DNA from: Solwaraspora sp. WMMD791
GTDB lineage: Bacteria; Actinomycetota; Actinomycetes; Mycobacteriales; Micromonosporaceae
Reading direction: 5' to 3'
NCBI RefSeq assembly: GCF_029581195.1
Contig: NZ_CP120737.1
Location: 2,170,001-2,234,000 of the forward strand
Length of the DNA: 64,000 bases
The notes under the pieces were generated by a model that did no database searches, had not been told where the DNA came from, and saw only the letters and a program-made list of their open reading frames with translations. Each line of letters begins with the position of its first letter. Position 1 is the stretch's first letter. The position numbers and the translations under genes were made by a program. Positions 21,736 to 31,818 of this stretch are shown here, in pieces.

Positions 21736-21769
21736 GTGCCGGCCCGCAGCTGACGCTGCGGGCCGGCAC
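21736..21769. terminator. Bidirectional hairpin terminator between HxlR gene and leuS
   Basis: A perfect 15-bp stem (GTGCCGGCCCGCAGC and its complement) with a 4-nt TGAC loop starts 4 nt after the regulator stop and lies 23 nt beyond the convergent leuS stop. It has no U-tract, as is common in actinobacteria. Confidence 0.75.
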
Positions 21770-21791
21770 GCCGGTGGCAGGAGCACTGGCG

Positions 21792-24632
21792 TCAGGGCAC
21801 CACGCTGACCATCCGGCCCGGGACCACGATCACCTTGCGCGGCGTACGGCCGCCCAGGTGCTCGGCGACGGCGGCCAGCGCGGCGGCCCGTACCTCCTCC
21901 TCGCCGGCTTCGGCCGGCACCTCCACACGCCCCCGGACCTTGCCCGCCACCTGCACCGGGTAGGTCACCGAAGCGGCCCGCAGCAGCGCCGGGTCGGCCA
22001 CCGGGAAATCGGCGTACGCCAGGGAGCCGGTGTGGCCCAGCCGCTGCCACAGCTCCTCCGCCACGTGCGGGGCGAACGGCGCGAGCATCAGGACCAGCGG
22101 CTCGGCCACCTCCCGGGGCGTCGCGGGCAGCCGGGTCAGCGCGTTGGTCAGCTCGATCAGCTTCGCGATCGCCGTGTTGAACCGCAGCCCGTCCATGTCG
22201 GCGCGGACACCGTCGACGACCCGGTGCGTCAGCCGACGCAGCTCGTCGTCGGCGGGCGCGTCGGTCACCCGGGACGCGCCGGAGTGCTCGTCGACCAGGG
22301 CCCGCCACACCCGCTGCAGGAACCGGTACGAGCCGACGACCGCCCGGGTCTCCCACGGGCGGGAGACCTCCAGCGGGCCCATCGACATCTCGTACACCCG
22401 GAAGGTGTCGGCACCGTATGCCTCGCACATCTCGTCCGGGGTGACCACGTTGCGCAGGCTCTTGCCCATCTTGCCGTACTCACGGTTGACGGCGACGTCG
22501 CCGTGGAACCAGCCGCCGTCGCGTTCGGTCACCTCGGCCGCGTCGACGTAGGCGCCCCGCGCGTCGGTGTACGCGTACGCCTGGATGTAGCCCTGGTTGA
22601 ACAGCCGGCGGAACGGTTCGACGCTGGAGACGTGCCCCAGGTCGAACAGCACCTTGTGCCAGAACCGGGCGTACAGCAGGTGCAGCACGGCATGTTCGAC
22701 ACCGCCGACGTACAGGTCGACGCCGCCGCAGTCGGCCGCCGACGCCGGCCCCATCCAGTACCGCTCGTTGGCCGGGTCGACGAACGCGTCGCTGTTGGTC
22801 GGGTCGGCGTAGCGCAGCTCGTACCAGCAGGAGCCGGCCCACTGCGGCATCGTGTTGGTCTCCCGACGGTAGCGACGCCGGCCGGCGGGTGCCCCCGGCA
22901 CACCGGTCAGGTCCAGCTCCACCTCGACCCAGTCGGTGGCCCGCGACAGCGGCGTCTCCGGGTCGGACCCGGCGTCGTCGGGGTCGAAGGTACGCGGCGA
23001 GAAGTCGTCGACCTCGGGCAGCTCCAGCGGCAGCAGCTCGTCCGGCAGGGCGATCGGCAGACCGGTTTCGTCGTAGACGATCGGGAACGGCTCGCCCCAG
23101 TAGCGTTGCCGGCTGAACAGCCAGTCCCGCAGCCGGTAGGTGACCGCGCCCCGGCCGTGGCCGCCCGCCTCCAGCCAGGCGATGATCCGTTCCTTGGCCT
23201 CGGTCACTCCCAGGCCGTTCAGGAAGTCGCTGTTCATCGCGGGGCCGTCACCGGTGTACGCCTTGCCGGTGAAGCCTTCCGGCGGCGTCACGGTTCGCAC
23301 GATCGGCAGGTCGAACACCTCGGCGAAGTCCCAGTCCCGCTCGTCCTGCGCGGGCACCGCCATGATCGCCCCGGTGCCGTAGCCGGCCAGCACGTAGTCG
23401 GCGATGAAGATCGGCAGTCGGGCGCCGTTGACCGGGTTGGTGGCATAGGCGCCGACAAAGACCCCGGACTTGTCCCGGCTCTCGGCGTGCCGCTCGGCGT
23501 CGGTGCGGCCGGCGGCCTGCTTGCGGTACGCCTCGACCGCCTCGGCCGGGGTGGCGTGCCCACCGGTCCACGCCGGGCGGGTGCCCTCCGGCCAGGCCGC
23601 CGGCACCAGCGCGTCGACCAGGGCGTGCTCGGGGGCCAGCACCATGTAGGTGGCGCCGAAGACGGTGTCCGGGCGGGTGGTGAAGACCTCGATCGGCGCG
23701 GCGTCGGTCGGGAAGGTGATGTGCGCACCGGTGGACCGGCCGATCCAGTTGCGCTGCATCAGCTTGATCGGCTCCGGCCAGTCCAGCAGGTCCAGGTCGT
23801 CGAGCAGCCGGTCGGCGTACGCGGTGATCCGCATCATCCATTGACGCAGGTTGCGCTTGAAGACCGGGAAGTTGCCACGCTCGGAGCGGCCGTCGGCGGT
23901 GATCTCCTCGTTGGCCAGTACGGTGCCCAGGCCCGGACACCAGTTGACCGGCGCCTCGGAGATGTACGCCAGCCGGTGTGCGTCGACCGCCTCGCGACGC
24001 TCCCGGTCGGTCAGCTCCGACCAGGCACGCCCGTCGGGGGTCGCCCGCTGCCCGGACTCGTACGCGGCGATCAGCTCGCTGACCGGGCGGGCCCGGCCGG
24101 CGTCGGCGTCGTACCAGGAGTTGAAGACCTGCAGGAAGATCCACTGGGTCCAGCGGTAGAACTCGACGTCGGTGGTGGCCACCGACCGACGGTCGTCGTG
24201 GGCCAGCCCCAACATGCGCAGCTGGGCCCGGTACCGCTCGATGTTGGCCTCGGTGGTGGTGCGGGGGTGCTGACCGGTCTGCACCGCGTACTGCTCGGCG
24301 GGCAGCCCGAACGCGTCGAAGCCCATCGCGTGCAGTACGTTGCGCCCGGCCATCCGCTGGTAGCGGCCGTAGCAGTCGGTGCCGATGAAGCCCAGCGGGT
24401 GACCGACGTGCAGCCCGGCCCCGGAGGGGTACGGGAACATGTCCAGCAGGAAGAGCTTGTCGGCGCCGGCGCGCGGGTGCTCCGGGTCGGCCAGCGGGCC
24501 GGTCGGGTTGGGCGCGTGGAACGTACCGTCCTGTTCCCAGCGCTGCTGCCACCGCCGTTCGATCTCGCCCGCCATCGCGGCGGTGTACCGGTACGGGGGG
24601 ATGTCCGCTCCGGTCTCGGCTGCCTCGCTCAT
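21792..24632 (-). CDS. leuS: Leucyl-tRNA synthetase
   Basis: Class I aminoacyl-tRNA synthetase charging tRNA-Leu. The 946-residue product has the HIGH-type motif ([16 protein letters not shown]), a CP1 editing domain rich in TTRPDT and [10 protein letters not shown] signatures, the KMSKS-type loop [10 protein letters not shown] and an anticodon-binding end. ATG 24632 ([16 protein letters not shown]) with GAGGTGG upstream is chosen over 24737, which lies inside the leader terminator. A leucine-codon leader peptide and a terminator precede it. Confidence 0.97.
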   Translation of the reverse strand: MSEAAETGADIPPYRYTAAMAGEIERRWQQRWEQDGTFHAPNPTGPLADPEHPRAGADKLFLLDMFPYPSGAGLHVGHPLGFIGTDCYGRYQRMAGRNVLHAMGFDAFGLPAEQYAVQTGQHPRTTTEANIERYRAQLRMLGLAHDDRRSVATTDVEFYRWTQWIFLQVFNSWYDADAGRARPVSELIAAYESGQRATPDGRAWSELTDRERREAVDAHRLAYISEAPVNWCPGLGTVLANEEITADGRSERGNFPVFKRNLRQWMMRITAYADRLLDDLDLLDWPEPIKLMQRNWIGRSTGAHITFPTDAAPIEVFTTRPDTVFGATYMVLAPEHALVDALVPAAWPEGTRPAWTGGHATPAEAVEAYRKQAAGRTDAERHAESRDKSGVFVGAYATNPVNGARLPIFIADYVLAGYGTGAIMAVPAQDERDWDFAEVFDLPIVRTVTPPEGFTGKAYTGDGPAMNSDFLNGLGVTEAKERIIAWLEAGGHGRGAVTYRLRDWLFSRQRYWGEPFPIVYDETGLPIALPDELLPLELPEVDDFSPRTFDPDDAGSDPETPLSRATDWVEVELDLTGVPGAPAGRRRYRRETNTMPQWAGSCWYELRYADPTNSDAFVDPANERYWMGPASAADCGGVDLYVGGVEHAVLHLLYARFWHKVLFDLGHVSSVEPFRRLFNQGYIQAYAYTDARGAYVDAAEVTERDGGWFHGDVAVNREYGKMGKSLRNVVTPDEMCEAYGADTFRVYEMSMGPLEVSRPWETRAVVGSYRFLQRVWRALVDEHSGASRVTDAPADDELRRLTHRVVDGVRADMDGLRFNTAIAKLIELTNALTRLPATPREVAEPLVLMLAPFAPHVAEELWQRLGHTGSLAYADFPVADPALLRAASVTYPVQVAGKVRGRVEVPAEAGEEEVRAAALAAVAEHLGGRTPRKVIVVPGRMVSVVP

Positions 24633-24723
24633 CGTCGGTCGCCACCTCAGGTATCGGTCGTGGGCTGTCATTTGTCGGTCCGGGGGCCGGGCGTCGGTCC
24701 GGGGCCGGGGGTACCCGGGCATG

Positions 24724-24748
24724 AAAAAACCCCTCACGCAGGAGGGGT
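24724..24748 (-). terminator. Attenuator terminator in the leuS leader
   Basis: On the minus strand ACCCCTC, a CTGCGT loop and GAGGGGT are followed by a run of T (six in total). This is a classic intrinsic terminator 92 nt before the leuS start, after the leader peptide. U-tract terminators are uncommon in this window, which supports a regulatory role. Confidence 0.85.
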
Positions 24749-24749
24749 C

Positions 24750-24810
24750 GCCGTGCTGTCGCCACCGACGGGGCCGTAGTGGGTCAGGCCTCCGGGTGGG
24801 TCAGCACGGC
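24750..24810 (-). promoter_or_regulatory. Leucine attenuator alternative helix
   Basis: GCCGTGCTG, at the 3' end of the leader peptide (24802-24810), is perfectly complementary to CAGCACGGC (24750-24758), immediately before the terminator stem. A second possible pairing joins GGAGG (24789-24793) with CCTCC of the terminator's 5' arm. A ribosome stalled on the leucine codons would alter which helices form. The exact switching model is inferred. Confidence 0.6.
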
Positions 24811-24839
24811 CGGAGAAGGAGCAGGAAGGCACCGGCCAT
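24801..24839 (-). CDS. leuS leader peptide MAGAFLLLLRPC
   Basis: A 12-codon frame with four consecutive leucine codons (CTG CTC CTT CTC) just before its end. It begins at an ATG six nt after a TAGACT -10 box, so it should be translated from a leaderless mRNA. Position, leucine run and downstream terminator are those of a classical transcription attenuator sensing charged tRNA-Leu. Confidence 0.8.
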   Translation of the reverse strand: MAGAFLLLLRPC

Positions 24840-24845
24840 ACCGGT

Positions 24846-24851
24846 AGTCTA
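24846..24851 (-). promoter_or_regulatory. -10 box of the leuS leader transcript
   Basis: TAGACT on the minus strand, 6 nt before the leader-peptide ATG at 24839. The -35 is weak (TCGATG at 17 nt). Confidence 0.6.
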
Positions 24852-24883
24852 CCGGTACCCGCAACTCACATCGACGGGCCTCC

Positions 24884-25015
24884 GGCGCGGCCGGGGCCCA
24901 CTGCGGGCTCAGTCCCGGCGCAGCCGGGGCTCACTGCGGGCTCAGTCCCGGCGCAGCCGGGGCCCACTGCGGGCTCAGTCCCGGCGCGGCCGGGGCTCAC
25001 TGCGGGCTCAGTCCC
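24884..25015. repeat. Four tandem 33-bp repeats after mnhG
   Basis: Four contiguous 33-bp copies (24884, 24917, 24950, 24983) differ at one or two positions, such as GCGCGG/GCGCAG and GGGGCCC/GGGGCTC. Each contains GCGGGCTCAGTCCC and can fold locally. The mnhG stop codon lies in the last copy. No spacers exist, so it is not CRISPR. Confidence 0.9.
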
Positions 25016-25394
25016 GGTCCCGGCCGGGCTCCATGGCGGTGTCGCCCAGATCCGTTCCGGTCCGCGCCGCAGGCTCGGCGAGGTCGTCGAACCGGCTCTG
25101 CGCCGACATCGGCGTGCCGGACCGGTAGGCGGCCCGGGCGAGTGCGTACCCGCCGACCGGGGCGGTGAGCAGCTGCAGAAGGATGGCCAGGGCCACCACG
25201 ACGGCGGTACGCGGGCTCGGCAGCAGGGTCAGCACGCCGAGCAGGACCAGGGTCAGCCCCAGGCTGGCCGCCTTGGCGACGGCGTTCATCCGGTTGTAGA
25301 TGTCCGGTAACCGCAGCAACCCGATCGCGGTGATCCCGATCAGCAGGGTGCCGGCGCCCAGCAGCACCGTGGCCAGGACCGTCGAGACGTTCAC
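25008..25394 (-). CDS. mnhG: Mrp Na+/H+ antiporter subunit G
   Basis: Small membrane subunit of the Mrp cation/proton antiporter: 128 residues with three membrane segments. The family motif LPDIYNRMNAVAKAASLG lies near residue 30. A charged C-terminal tail runs into the 33-bp repeat array, whose last copy supplies the stop. GTG 25394 overlaps the mnhF stop. Last gene of the operon. Confidence 0.92.
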   Translation of the reverse strand: MNVSTVLATVLLGAGTLLIGITAIGLLRLPDIYNRMNAVAKAASLGLTLVLLGVLTLLPSPRTAVVVALAILLQLLTAPVGGYALARAAYRSGTPMSAQSRFDDLAEPAARTGTDLGDTAMEPGRDRD

Positions 25395-25648
25395 CGGCTC
25401 CTCCGTTCCACCAGGCGGGCGAGCGCGACGGTCGCCAGGAACCCGACCAGGGTCGCGGTCAGCACGAGGTCCAGCAGGGCAGGGATCCGCAGCCGGGCGG
25501 CCAGGACCGCGACGGCGGCGATGAAGACGAAGAAGCCGAAGTCGAGCGCGGCGGCCCGGTCGGCGTCGGTCGGTCCGACGACGAGCCGGACGATCGCGGC
25601 CAGCATGGCCGCCGCGAGTACGCCGAGGACGAGATCGAGTCCGGTCAC
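25391..25648 (-). CDS. mnhF: Mrp Na+/H+ antiporter subunit F
   Basis: An 85-residue subunit with three membrane segments and the conserved VVGPTDADRAAALDF motif after the first. GTG 25648 overlaps the mnhE stop (GTGA), and its own stop overlaps mnhG. Confidence 0.92.
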   Translation of the reverse strand: MTGLDLVLGVLAAAMLAAIVRLVVGPTDADRAAALDFGFFVFIAAVAVLAARLRIPALLDLVLTATLVGFLATVALARLVERRSR

Positions 25649-26124
25649 GACGGGTTCACCTCCGGTCGTCCCTGATCGCCGGCGTCACCAGACCGGTCCG
25701 GCCGGTCCGAGACGCCGGCGTCACCAGACCTGTCGCCAGCGTCCTGGACCGGCCGGACCGCCGGCAGCATGCGGTCCTGCAGCCGGGCTAGCTCGGCGCG
25801 GAAGGTCTGCGGGTCCTCGGCGTGCATGCCGTGGACGAACAGCGTCGGCGGGTCCTGGCGGATCGCCACGGTCAGTGTTCCCGGGGTGAGCCCCACCGCC
25901 AGCGCCATCAGCACGACCTCGGTCGGGGTCCGGGTCCGCAGCCGGATCTCGACGATCCCCGGCGACAGGCCGCTGCCCGGCGTGACGATCTCCCGGGCGA
26001 CGACGAGGTTGGCGACCACCAGCCGTACGGCGAAGTAGCCGATGAACCGCGACACCCGGACGGTCCGCAGCGCGAACCGGCCCGGCGGACTCGCCCACCA
26101 GCCGGTGCCGCCGCGCCCGCTCAT
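25645..26124 (-). CDS. mnhE: Mrp Na+/H+ antiporter subunit E
   Basis: A 159-residue subunit with the family core TPGTLTVAIRQDPPTLFVHGMHAEDP and a preceding membrane region starting at FIGYFAVRLVVANLVVA. The C-terminal ~25 residues are a Gly/Asp/Arg-rich low-complexity tail. ATG 26124 overlaps the mnhD stop. Confidence 0.92.
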   Translation of the reverse strand: MSGRGGTGWWASPPGRFALRTVRVSRFIGYFAVRLVVANLVVAREIVTPGSGLSPGIVEIRLRTRTPTEVVLMALAVGLTPGTLTVAIRQDPPTLFVHGMHAEDPQTFRAELARLQDRMLPAVRPVQDAGDRSGDAGVSDRPDRSGDAGDQGRPEVNPS

Positions 26125-27707
26125 CGCCCGGTCACCGCCTCGACGTACGCCTGTGGGTCGATCAGGCCGGCGGCGGCCTCGGCGGCCAGGTCGAGCAAGG
26201 GTGCGGCGGCCGGACCGAGCAGCAGGGTGGCGACCGCCAGCGCCAGCGCCGGCACGGTCATGGCCGGTCCGATCCGCGCCGGCGGCCGGACCCCGACCTG
26301 CTCCCCGACGTCGACCGGGGCACGGACACCGACCGGGGCGCCCGGCTCGGGCCGCGCTGCGGAGCCGGCGGAGTTGGGTGCCCGGGTGACGCCGGCCGGG
26401 CCGGCCGGACCGGACGGCGGTTCACCCCAGAAGACCAGGTCCCAGATTTTGATCATCGAGATGAGGGTTCCCAGGCTGACCACCACCGCGACGGTGAAGA
26501 TCAGGTAGTCGCCGTCGGCCGCGGCCGCCCGCAGCAGGAGGAACTTGGCCAGGAAACCGGAGAACGGCGGCATACCGGCCAGCGACAGGGCCGCACCGAT
26601 GTAGGCGAGCGCGAGGAGCCGGTGCACCGCCGCGAGACCGCCGAGCCGGTCCAACCGGTCGGTGCCGTAACCCACCGTCACCGCGCCGGCGGACAGAAAC
26701 AGGGCCGCCTTGACCAGGATGTACTGGACCAGGAAGAAGATCGCGGCGGTCAGCGCCGCCGGGCTGAACAACGCCAACCCGATGAGCAGGTAGCCGATCT
26801 GACTGACCATGTGGAAGGCCAGCACCGTACGCATGGTGTGCTCACCGAGCGCCCCCAGCACGCCGATCACCATCGTCACCACGGCGGCGATCCCGATGAG
26901 CCACTGGTACTGCACGGCACCGTCGTAGACCACCGCGACGATCCGCAGGATCGCGTAGACGCCGACCTTGGTCAGGATCCCGGAGAAGAGCACGGTGACC
27001 GTCGGTGGCGCGTACGGGTAGCTGCGCGGCAGCCAGCCGTGCAGCGGCACCACCGCGGCCTTGACCGCCAGGGCCAGCAGCACGACCGCCCCGGCGACGA
27101 CCAGCTCACCGGACCCGGTGGCGCCCGCACCGGCCAGTTCACCGAGGTCGACGGTGCCGGCCACGGCGTAGACCAGCCCCACCCCGGCCAAGAAGATCGT
27201 CGACGCCAGCAGATTGACCGTGACGTAGACCCGACCGGCGGTGATCCGCTCCCGCCCACCGCCGGTGGTCAGCAGCACGTACGAGGGCACCAGCATGACC
27301 TCGACCATGACGAAGAGGTTGAACAGGTCGGCGGTGAGAAACGCCCCGTACGCGCCGGCGCTGGTGATGAGCACCAGTGGTACGAAGAAGGGTCGCCGGT
27401 CGTCACCGGAGCCGGCGGCGAACACGCCGCACGCCAGTTGCACCACCGCCACCGTGACGATCAGCAGGGCGCTGAGGGTGTCCGCCGCGAGGCTGATCGC
27501 GATGCCGGCCGGCCAGCCGCCGATCCGTTCGGCGATGACGTCACCGTCGCGGGTGCTGGCGAGCAGGACGGCACCGTCGACCACCACGGCCGCCGAGGTC
27601 GCCAGCCACCCGGCCCGGTGCAGCGCCGCACGCCCGGGCAGCGCCGTCAGCAGCCCGGCGACCACCAACGGCAGCACGATCGGAAGTACCAGCGCCGTGC
27701 CGGTCAT
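26121..27707 (-). CDS. mnhD: Mrp Na+/H+ antiporter subunit D
   Basis: NuoL/M/N-like proton-translocating subunit: 528 residues with about 14 membrane segments. It has the conserved VKAAVVPLHGWLPRSYPYAPPTVTVLFSGILTKVGVYAILR region and the later AALFLSAGAV and LSLAGMPPFSGFLAKF motifs. A Pro/Ala/Gly-rich insertion precedes the last membrane segment. It overlaps its neighbours by four nt on both sides. Confidence 0.95.
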   Translation of the reverse strand: MTGTALVLPIVLPLVVAGLLTALPGRAALHRAGWLATSAAVVVDGAVLLASTRDGDVIAERIGGWPAGIAISLAADTLSALLIVTVAVVQLACGVFAAGSGDDRRPFFVPLVLITSAGAYGAFLTADLFNLFVMVEVMLVPSYVLLTTGGGRERITAGRVYVTVNLLASTIFLAGVGLVYAVAGTVDLGELAGAGATGSGELVVAGAVVLLALAVKAAVVPLHGWLPRSYPYAPPTVTVLFSGILTKVGVYAILRIVAVVYDGAVQYQWLIGIAAVVTMVIGVLGALGEHTMRTVLAFHMVSQIGYLLIGLALFSPAALTAAIFFLVQYILVKAALFLSAGAVTVGYGTDRLDRLGGLAAVHRLLALAYIGAALSLAGMPPFSGFLAKFLLLRAAAADGDYLIFTVAVVVSLGTLISMIKIWDLVFWGEPPSGPAGPAGVTRAPNSAGSAARPEPGAPVGVRAPVDVGEQVGVRPPARIGPAMTVPALALAVATLLLGPAAAPLLDLAAEAAAGLIDPQAYVEAVTGR

Positions 27708-28216
27708 CGGCCCTCCCGCTGGTGCCGCGTCCCGCCGGGGTCGGCCACCCCGTCGTCGCGGACAGTTCCGCCGCCCCGGGCAAGTTCGTCGGTGACCGCA
27801 CGTGGTTCGGTCAGCACCGGCTCGGCCGGCGCACCGGCCGTTGGACCAGCGGCACGCCGTGGTGCGGTCGGCGGCGCCGCCGGAGTCGGCGACGGCGGCG
27901 CCTCGCCGAGTTCGAGGTCGGGCCGGTCGCGCTCAGGTGGGCTGGCCAGGGTGAGGGCGAGCAGATACACGGTGATCCCGAAGGTGATGACGATGGCGGT
28001 CAACGCGAACGCCTGGGGCAACGGGTCGGCGGTGGTGGCACGGTCCACCTCGCCGAGCGGTGGTTCCCTCCGCCACAGCCCGCCGGCGGCCAGCAACAGG
28101 GCGTTGACGGCGTGCCCGAGCAGGACGAATCCGATGATCACCCGGATCAGGCCCCGGTGCAGGATCAGGTACACGCCGGCGGCGGTCAGGATGCCGACCA
28201 TCAGCGCTACGGTCAT
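27704..28216 (-). CDS. mnhC: Mrp Na+/H+ antiporter subunit C
   Basis: NuoK-like subunit of 170 residues, with three membrane segments and the [12 protein letters not shown] segment. About 60 residues of Pro/Ala/Arg-rich tail make it longer than usual members (about 110-125). ATG 28216 overlaps the mnhAB stop. Confidence 0.93.
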   Translation of the reverse strand: MTVALMVGILTAAGVYLILHRGLIRVIIGFVLLGHAVNALLLAAGGLWRREPPLGEVDRATTADPLPQAFALTAIVITFGITVYLLALTLASPPERDRPDLELGEAPPSPTPAAPPTAPRRAAGPTAGAPAEPVLTEPRAVTDELARGGGTVRDDGVADPGGTRHQREGR

Positions 28217-31056
28217 CGCGTCGACACCTCCCGGGTGGCCCCGGTGGGCACCGACGCGGCGACGGCTCGCTGCCGCTCGACGACCGGACGCACGTCGGTC
28301 GCGCCCAGCCGGTCCACCGCCGCGGTGACCAGTCCGACCACCATCAGGTAGATGCCGACGTCGAACAGCGTCACCGGTGTCACGGACAACCCGAGCGCCG
28401 ACACCGCCGGGGTGTGCTCCGGAGTGAGGAACGGCTCGCCGAGCAGCAGCGCGGACAGCCCGACGGCCAGGCAGGTCAGCAACCCGCCGGCCAGCAGCGG
28501 TGCCGGCCGTAGCCAGCGCCGCGCCGCCACCCGGCTGCCCCCGTGGGCCAGTTGCCCGAGACCGATCGCGGCCCCCGCGACCAGCGCGGCGATGAAGCCA
28601 CCGCCGGGTTCGTCGTGGCCACGCAGGAACAGGTACGCGGAGACGACGAGCATCACCGGGGTGAGCAGCCGGTGCGCGAACCGCAGCACCAGGTCGGGGC
28701 CGCCACCGCCGGAACCGCCAGCCGCGCTGGTCGTGCCGGTGCCGTCGGGGCCGTCTCCGGAGCGGCCGACCCGGCCGGCCCGGAACAGTCCGATCAGGCC
28801 GAGCGCCACAGCGACCAGGACACTGGCCTCACCGAGGGTGTCGAACGCCCGGAAGTCGACCAGGATCACGTTGACCACGTTCTCGCCGCCGGTCTGCGGC
28901 TCGGCGGTACGCAGGAAGTAGTCCCCCGCTGTCGACAGCTCCCGGCGGCCGGTCAGGGCGAGCGTGGCCACGACCGCGACGATCCCGGCGGCGGCCGCGA
29001 GCGCGCCGGCGAAACAGCTCACCGGCTGCCGCCCGGCCCCGGGCAGCCGGGCCGGCAACCGCCGCAGCACGAGCATCCCGACCACCGCGGTCAGCACCTC
29101 GACCAGCATCAACGTCAGCGCGACGTCCGGCGCACCGGCGAGCAGGAACCAGGTGGCGACCAGCAGGCCGACCAGGCCGAGCAGCGCGATCGCGGCCAGT
29201 GCCGAACGGGCCGTCACGATCCCGGCGGTCGCCACCGCCACGAGCACCAGCAGTGGCCAGTCGCCGGCGGTGGGGCCCGTCGGCGGCCACAGCGGTGACG
29301 GCGGCGACGACGCGAGCGCCCAACTGCCGACCGCACCCAGCAGCACCAGCAACAGCACCGGTCGGAACAGGTGGGCGCCGGGTGAGTCGTAGCGGGCCGG
29401 GCGGCCGACCAGATGACCCAGTCGCAGCAGCGTCGCATAGCTATGGTCGAACATGGTCGCGCCGGCGGGTGGCAGCGGCACCGCGTGCACGATCCGGTCG
29501 ACCCGGGCGCGGGCGGCGAACAACGCGAACCCGAGCCCGACGGCCAGGACCGACAGCCCCAGCGCCGGGGTGAACCCGTGCCAGAACGCCACGTACGGCG
29601 GTTCCCCGCCCGGGTCGGCGTTGCGGGTGGCCTGGTCGATCAGCGGGCCGAGCAGGGCGGCGGCCGGGCCGAGCATCAGGCTGAGCAACGCCGCCACCCC
29701 GGCCGGGGCGAGGAAGGTCAGCGCCGGCTCGTACAGGTCGGGTTGCCGGGTGGGCCCGGCGAAGGTCTCGTAGACGATCCGCGCGCCGTAGGCGAAGGTC
29801 AGCGCGGACGCCGACACGGCCAGCACCTCGGCGGTCGGGCTCAGCCAGGGATCCACCCCGGTCCGGATCAGCGCTTCGAAGATCGCTTCCTTGCTGACGA
29901 AGCCGAGCAGTGGGGCCAGTCCGGCCATCGACATCGCCGCGAGCCCGGTCAGGGTCGCGGTCACCGGCATCACCCGGCGCAGCCCGGACAGCTGGCGGAT
30001 GTCGCGGCTGCCGGCTTCCCGGTCGATGATGCCGACGAGCATGAACAGGGTGGCCTTGAACAGCGCGTGGGCCACCGTGTGCAGCACTGCGGCGGCCAGG
30101 GCGGCCGTGGTGCCGACCCCGATCACGCCGACCAGCAGGCCCAGTTGGCTGACCGTCGAGTAGGCCAGCATCGCCTTGAGGTCGTGTTGGCGCAACGCCA
30201 GGAAGGCACCGAGCACGGCGGTTCCGAGCCCGCCGAGGACCAGTGTGATGGTCCAGGCCGGTTGACCGGCGTAGACCGGCGAGAAGCGGATCAGCAGGTA
30301 GATGCCGGCCTTGACCATCGTGGCCGCGTGCAGGTACGCGCTGACCGGGGTGATCGCCACCATCGCGCTGGGCAGCCAGAAGTGGAACGGGAACTGCGCC
30401 GACTTGGCGAACGCCGCGACGATCAGCAACGCACCGACCGCCCAGGCCGCTGGGGAGGCGAGCAACCGGTCCGGGCGAGCCAGGATCGTGGTGAGGTCGG
30501 CGGTGCCGAGGGTGCCGACCAGGATCACGACGGCGGCCAGCAACGCCAGTCCGCCGCCGGCGGTGACCAGCAGGGCCCGGGTCGCCGGTCGGGCCGCCGC
30601 CGGACTGGCCAGGCCGATCAGGAAGAACGAGCAGAGCGTGGTCAGTTCCCAGAACAGGAACAACAGCACCATGTCGGACGCGAAGACCAGGCCGAGCATC
30701 GCGACGGTGAACAGGGTCAGCAGGGTGTAGAGGCTGGTGCACCGGGCGTCCGGGGTGAGATAGCGCGGACAGTACATCATGATCAGCGCGCCGACGCCGA
30801 GCACGAGCAGCCCGAAGACCATCGACAGGCCGTCCAGACGCAGCGCGAACGCCACCTCCAGCGACGGCAGCCACGGCGCGGTGACCGCGACCGCGCCGTT
30901 GTCGAGCACCACCGGCATCCGCGAAGCGAGTAGTCCGCAGCTGACCAGGTAGCCGAGGGCGAGTGGATATCCGGCGTCCCGACCGAGCAGACGGGTGAGC
31001 AGTGGTGCGGTGGCGGCGAGCCCGGTCAGCAGGACCAGCACCGCGACCATGGTCAA
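28213..31056 (-). CDS. mnhA: Fused Mrp antiporter subunits A and B
   Basis: A 947-residue multi-spanning protein, first gene of the mnh operon. The N-terminal two thirds are NuoL-like ([69 protein letters not shown]). A DUF4040/MbhD region and a C-terminal MnhB domain ([34 protein letters not shown]) follow. TTG 31056 has GGGGAG at 7 nt; ATG 31050 is an alternative. The A-B fusion is common in actinobacteria. Confidence 0.94.
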   Translation of the reverse strand: MTMVAVLVLLTGLAATAPLLTRLLGRDAGYPLALGYLVSCGLLASRMPVVLDNGAVAVTAPWLPSLEVAFALRLDGLSMVFGLLVLGVGALIMMYCPRYLTPDARCTSLYTLLTLFTVAMLGLVFASDMVLLFLFWELTTLCSFFLIGLASPAAARPATRALLVTAGGGLALLAAVVILVGTLGTADLTTILARPDRLLASPAAWAVGALLIVAAFAKSAQFPFHFWLPSAMVAITPVSAYLHAATMVKAGIYLLIRFSPVYAGQPAWTITLVLGGLGTAVLGAFLALRQHDLKAMLAYSTVSQLGLLVGVIGVGTTAALAAAVLHTVAHALFKATLFMLVGIIDREAGSRDIRQLSGLRRVMPVTATLTGLAAMSMAGLAPLLGFVSKEAIFEALIRTGVDPWLSPTAEVLAVSASALTFAYGARIVYETFAGPTRQPDLYEPALTFLAPAGVAALLSLMLGPAAALLGPLIDQATRNADPGGEPPYVAFWHGFTPALGLSVLAVGLGFALFAARARVDRIVHAVPLPPAGATMFDHSYATLLRLGHLVGRPARYDSPGAHLFRPVLLLVLLGAVGSWALASSPPSPLWPPTGPTAGDWPLLVLVAVATAGIVTARSALAAIALLGLVGLLVATWFLLAGAPDVALTLMLVEVLTAVVGMLVLRRLPARLPGAGRQPVSCFAGALAAAAGIVAVVATLALTGRRELSTAGDYFLRTAEPQTGGENVVNVILVDFRAFDTLGEASVLVAVALGLIGLFRAGRVGRSGDGPDGTGTTSAAGGSGGGGPDLVLRFAHRLLTPVMLVVSAYLFLRGHDEPGGGFIAALVAGAAIGLGQLAHGGSRVAARRWLRPAPLLAGGLLTCLAVGLSALLLGEPFLTPEHTPAVSALGLSVTPVTLFDVGIYLMVVGLVTAAVDRLGATDVRPVVERQRAVAASVPTGATREVSTR

Positions 31057-31072
31057 CGCCGGACTCCCCTAC

Positions 31073-31114
31073 CGCAGCCAGCGCGACGGCGCCCGCAGCC
31101 AGCGCGACGGCGCC
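31073..31114. repeat. 21-bp tandem duplication upstream of mnhAB
   Basis: Two perfect CGCAGCCAGCGCGACGGCGCC copies plus a partial third, in the 99-nt gap between the stress-protein stop and the mnhAB start. They could affect read-through into the antiporter operon. Confidence 0.8.
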
Positions 31115-31155
31115 CGCAGCCGGTCGTCGTGCCCGTGGCCGTGGCGCACGCCATC

Positions 31156-31818
31156 TCAGGCGTCCTCGGTCGCGGCGAGCAGGACCGGTCGGTCGGCGTG
31201 GCGCACCACCTGGTCGGCGACGCCACCGAGCAGCCGGGTGGACAGGCCGCTGCCCCGCCGCCCGATGACGATCAGGTCGACGTCGTTGCGGCGAGCGGTG
31301 TCCAGCAGCGCCCGCGCCGGGGTGCCGGTGAGGATCTCCGTACGGCTCGCTCCGGCCCGGCCCCCGGCGGACGCCGCGCCGGCCCGGTCCCGCAGCACCT
31401 CTCGGGCGCGGGCGAGGTCCTCGTCCTCCTCCTCGGTCCGTTCGTCCGGGTCGACCTGGGGTGCCAGGTCGACGACCGTGGCCAGGATCAGCTCGCCGAC
31501 CCGGTCACCGAGCACCTCCCGGGCGGTACGCAGCGCCCGGTCGGCGTCGGCGGACCCGTCCACCGCGACCAGCACCCGTGGGCCGGCGGCGGACGCCGAC
31601 CGGCCGGGTCGCCCCGGCGCGGTCCGGGTCTCCAAACGTCCGGTGCCGGTGGCACCGCGTTCCATCGCGATCGGGACGAACAGCAGTCCTAGCACGGCAC
31701 CGAGCAGATACCAGTACCAGGCGCGCCGGCCCCGCCGGGTCATGAACACCGCGACCGCGGTGACTCCGGAGAGCACCCACACCACGACGACGACCGCCAC
31801 GTACCCGGCCGTGGACAT
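31156..31818 (-). CDS. Membrane-anchored universal stress protein
   Basis: A 220-residue protein: two N-terminal membrane segments (about 4-26 and 33-50), then a UspA domain starting PRVLVAVDGSADADRALR. It ends with the ATP-binding type loop IGRRGSGLSTRLLGGVADQVVRHADRPVLL. ATG 31818 with GAGAGGAG at 6 nt is chosen over the longer frame from 31944. It precedes the Mrp operon on the same strand, 99 nt upstream, so a shared stress or ion role is possible. Confidence 0.85.
   Translation of the reverse strand: MSTAGYVAVVVVVWVLSGVTAVAVFMTRRGRRAWYWYLLGAVLGLLFVPIAMERGATGTGRLETRTAPGRPGRSASAAGPRVLVAVDGSADADRALRTAREVLGDRVGELILATVVDLAPQVDPDERTEEEDEDLARAREVLRDRAGAASAGGRAGASRTEILTGTPARALLDTARRNDVDLIVIGRRGSGLSTRLLGGVADQVVRHADRPVLLAATEDA

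Noticed and set aside
21774-24779. Plus-strand frame of about 1000 codons opposite leuS
   Set aside because: Antisense shadow; leuS motifs are unambiguous on the minus strand.
24884-25015. Possible CRISPR array
   Set aside because: Repeats are contiguous without spacers and no cas gene is present.
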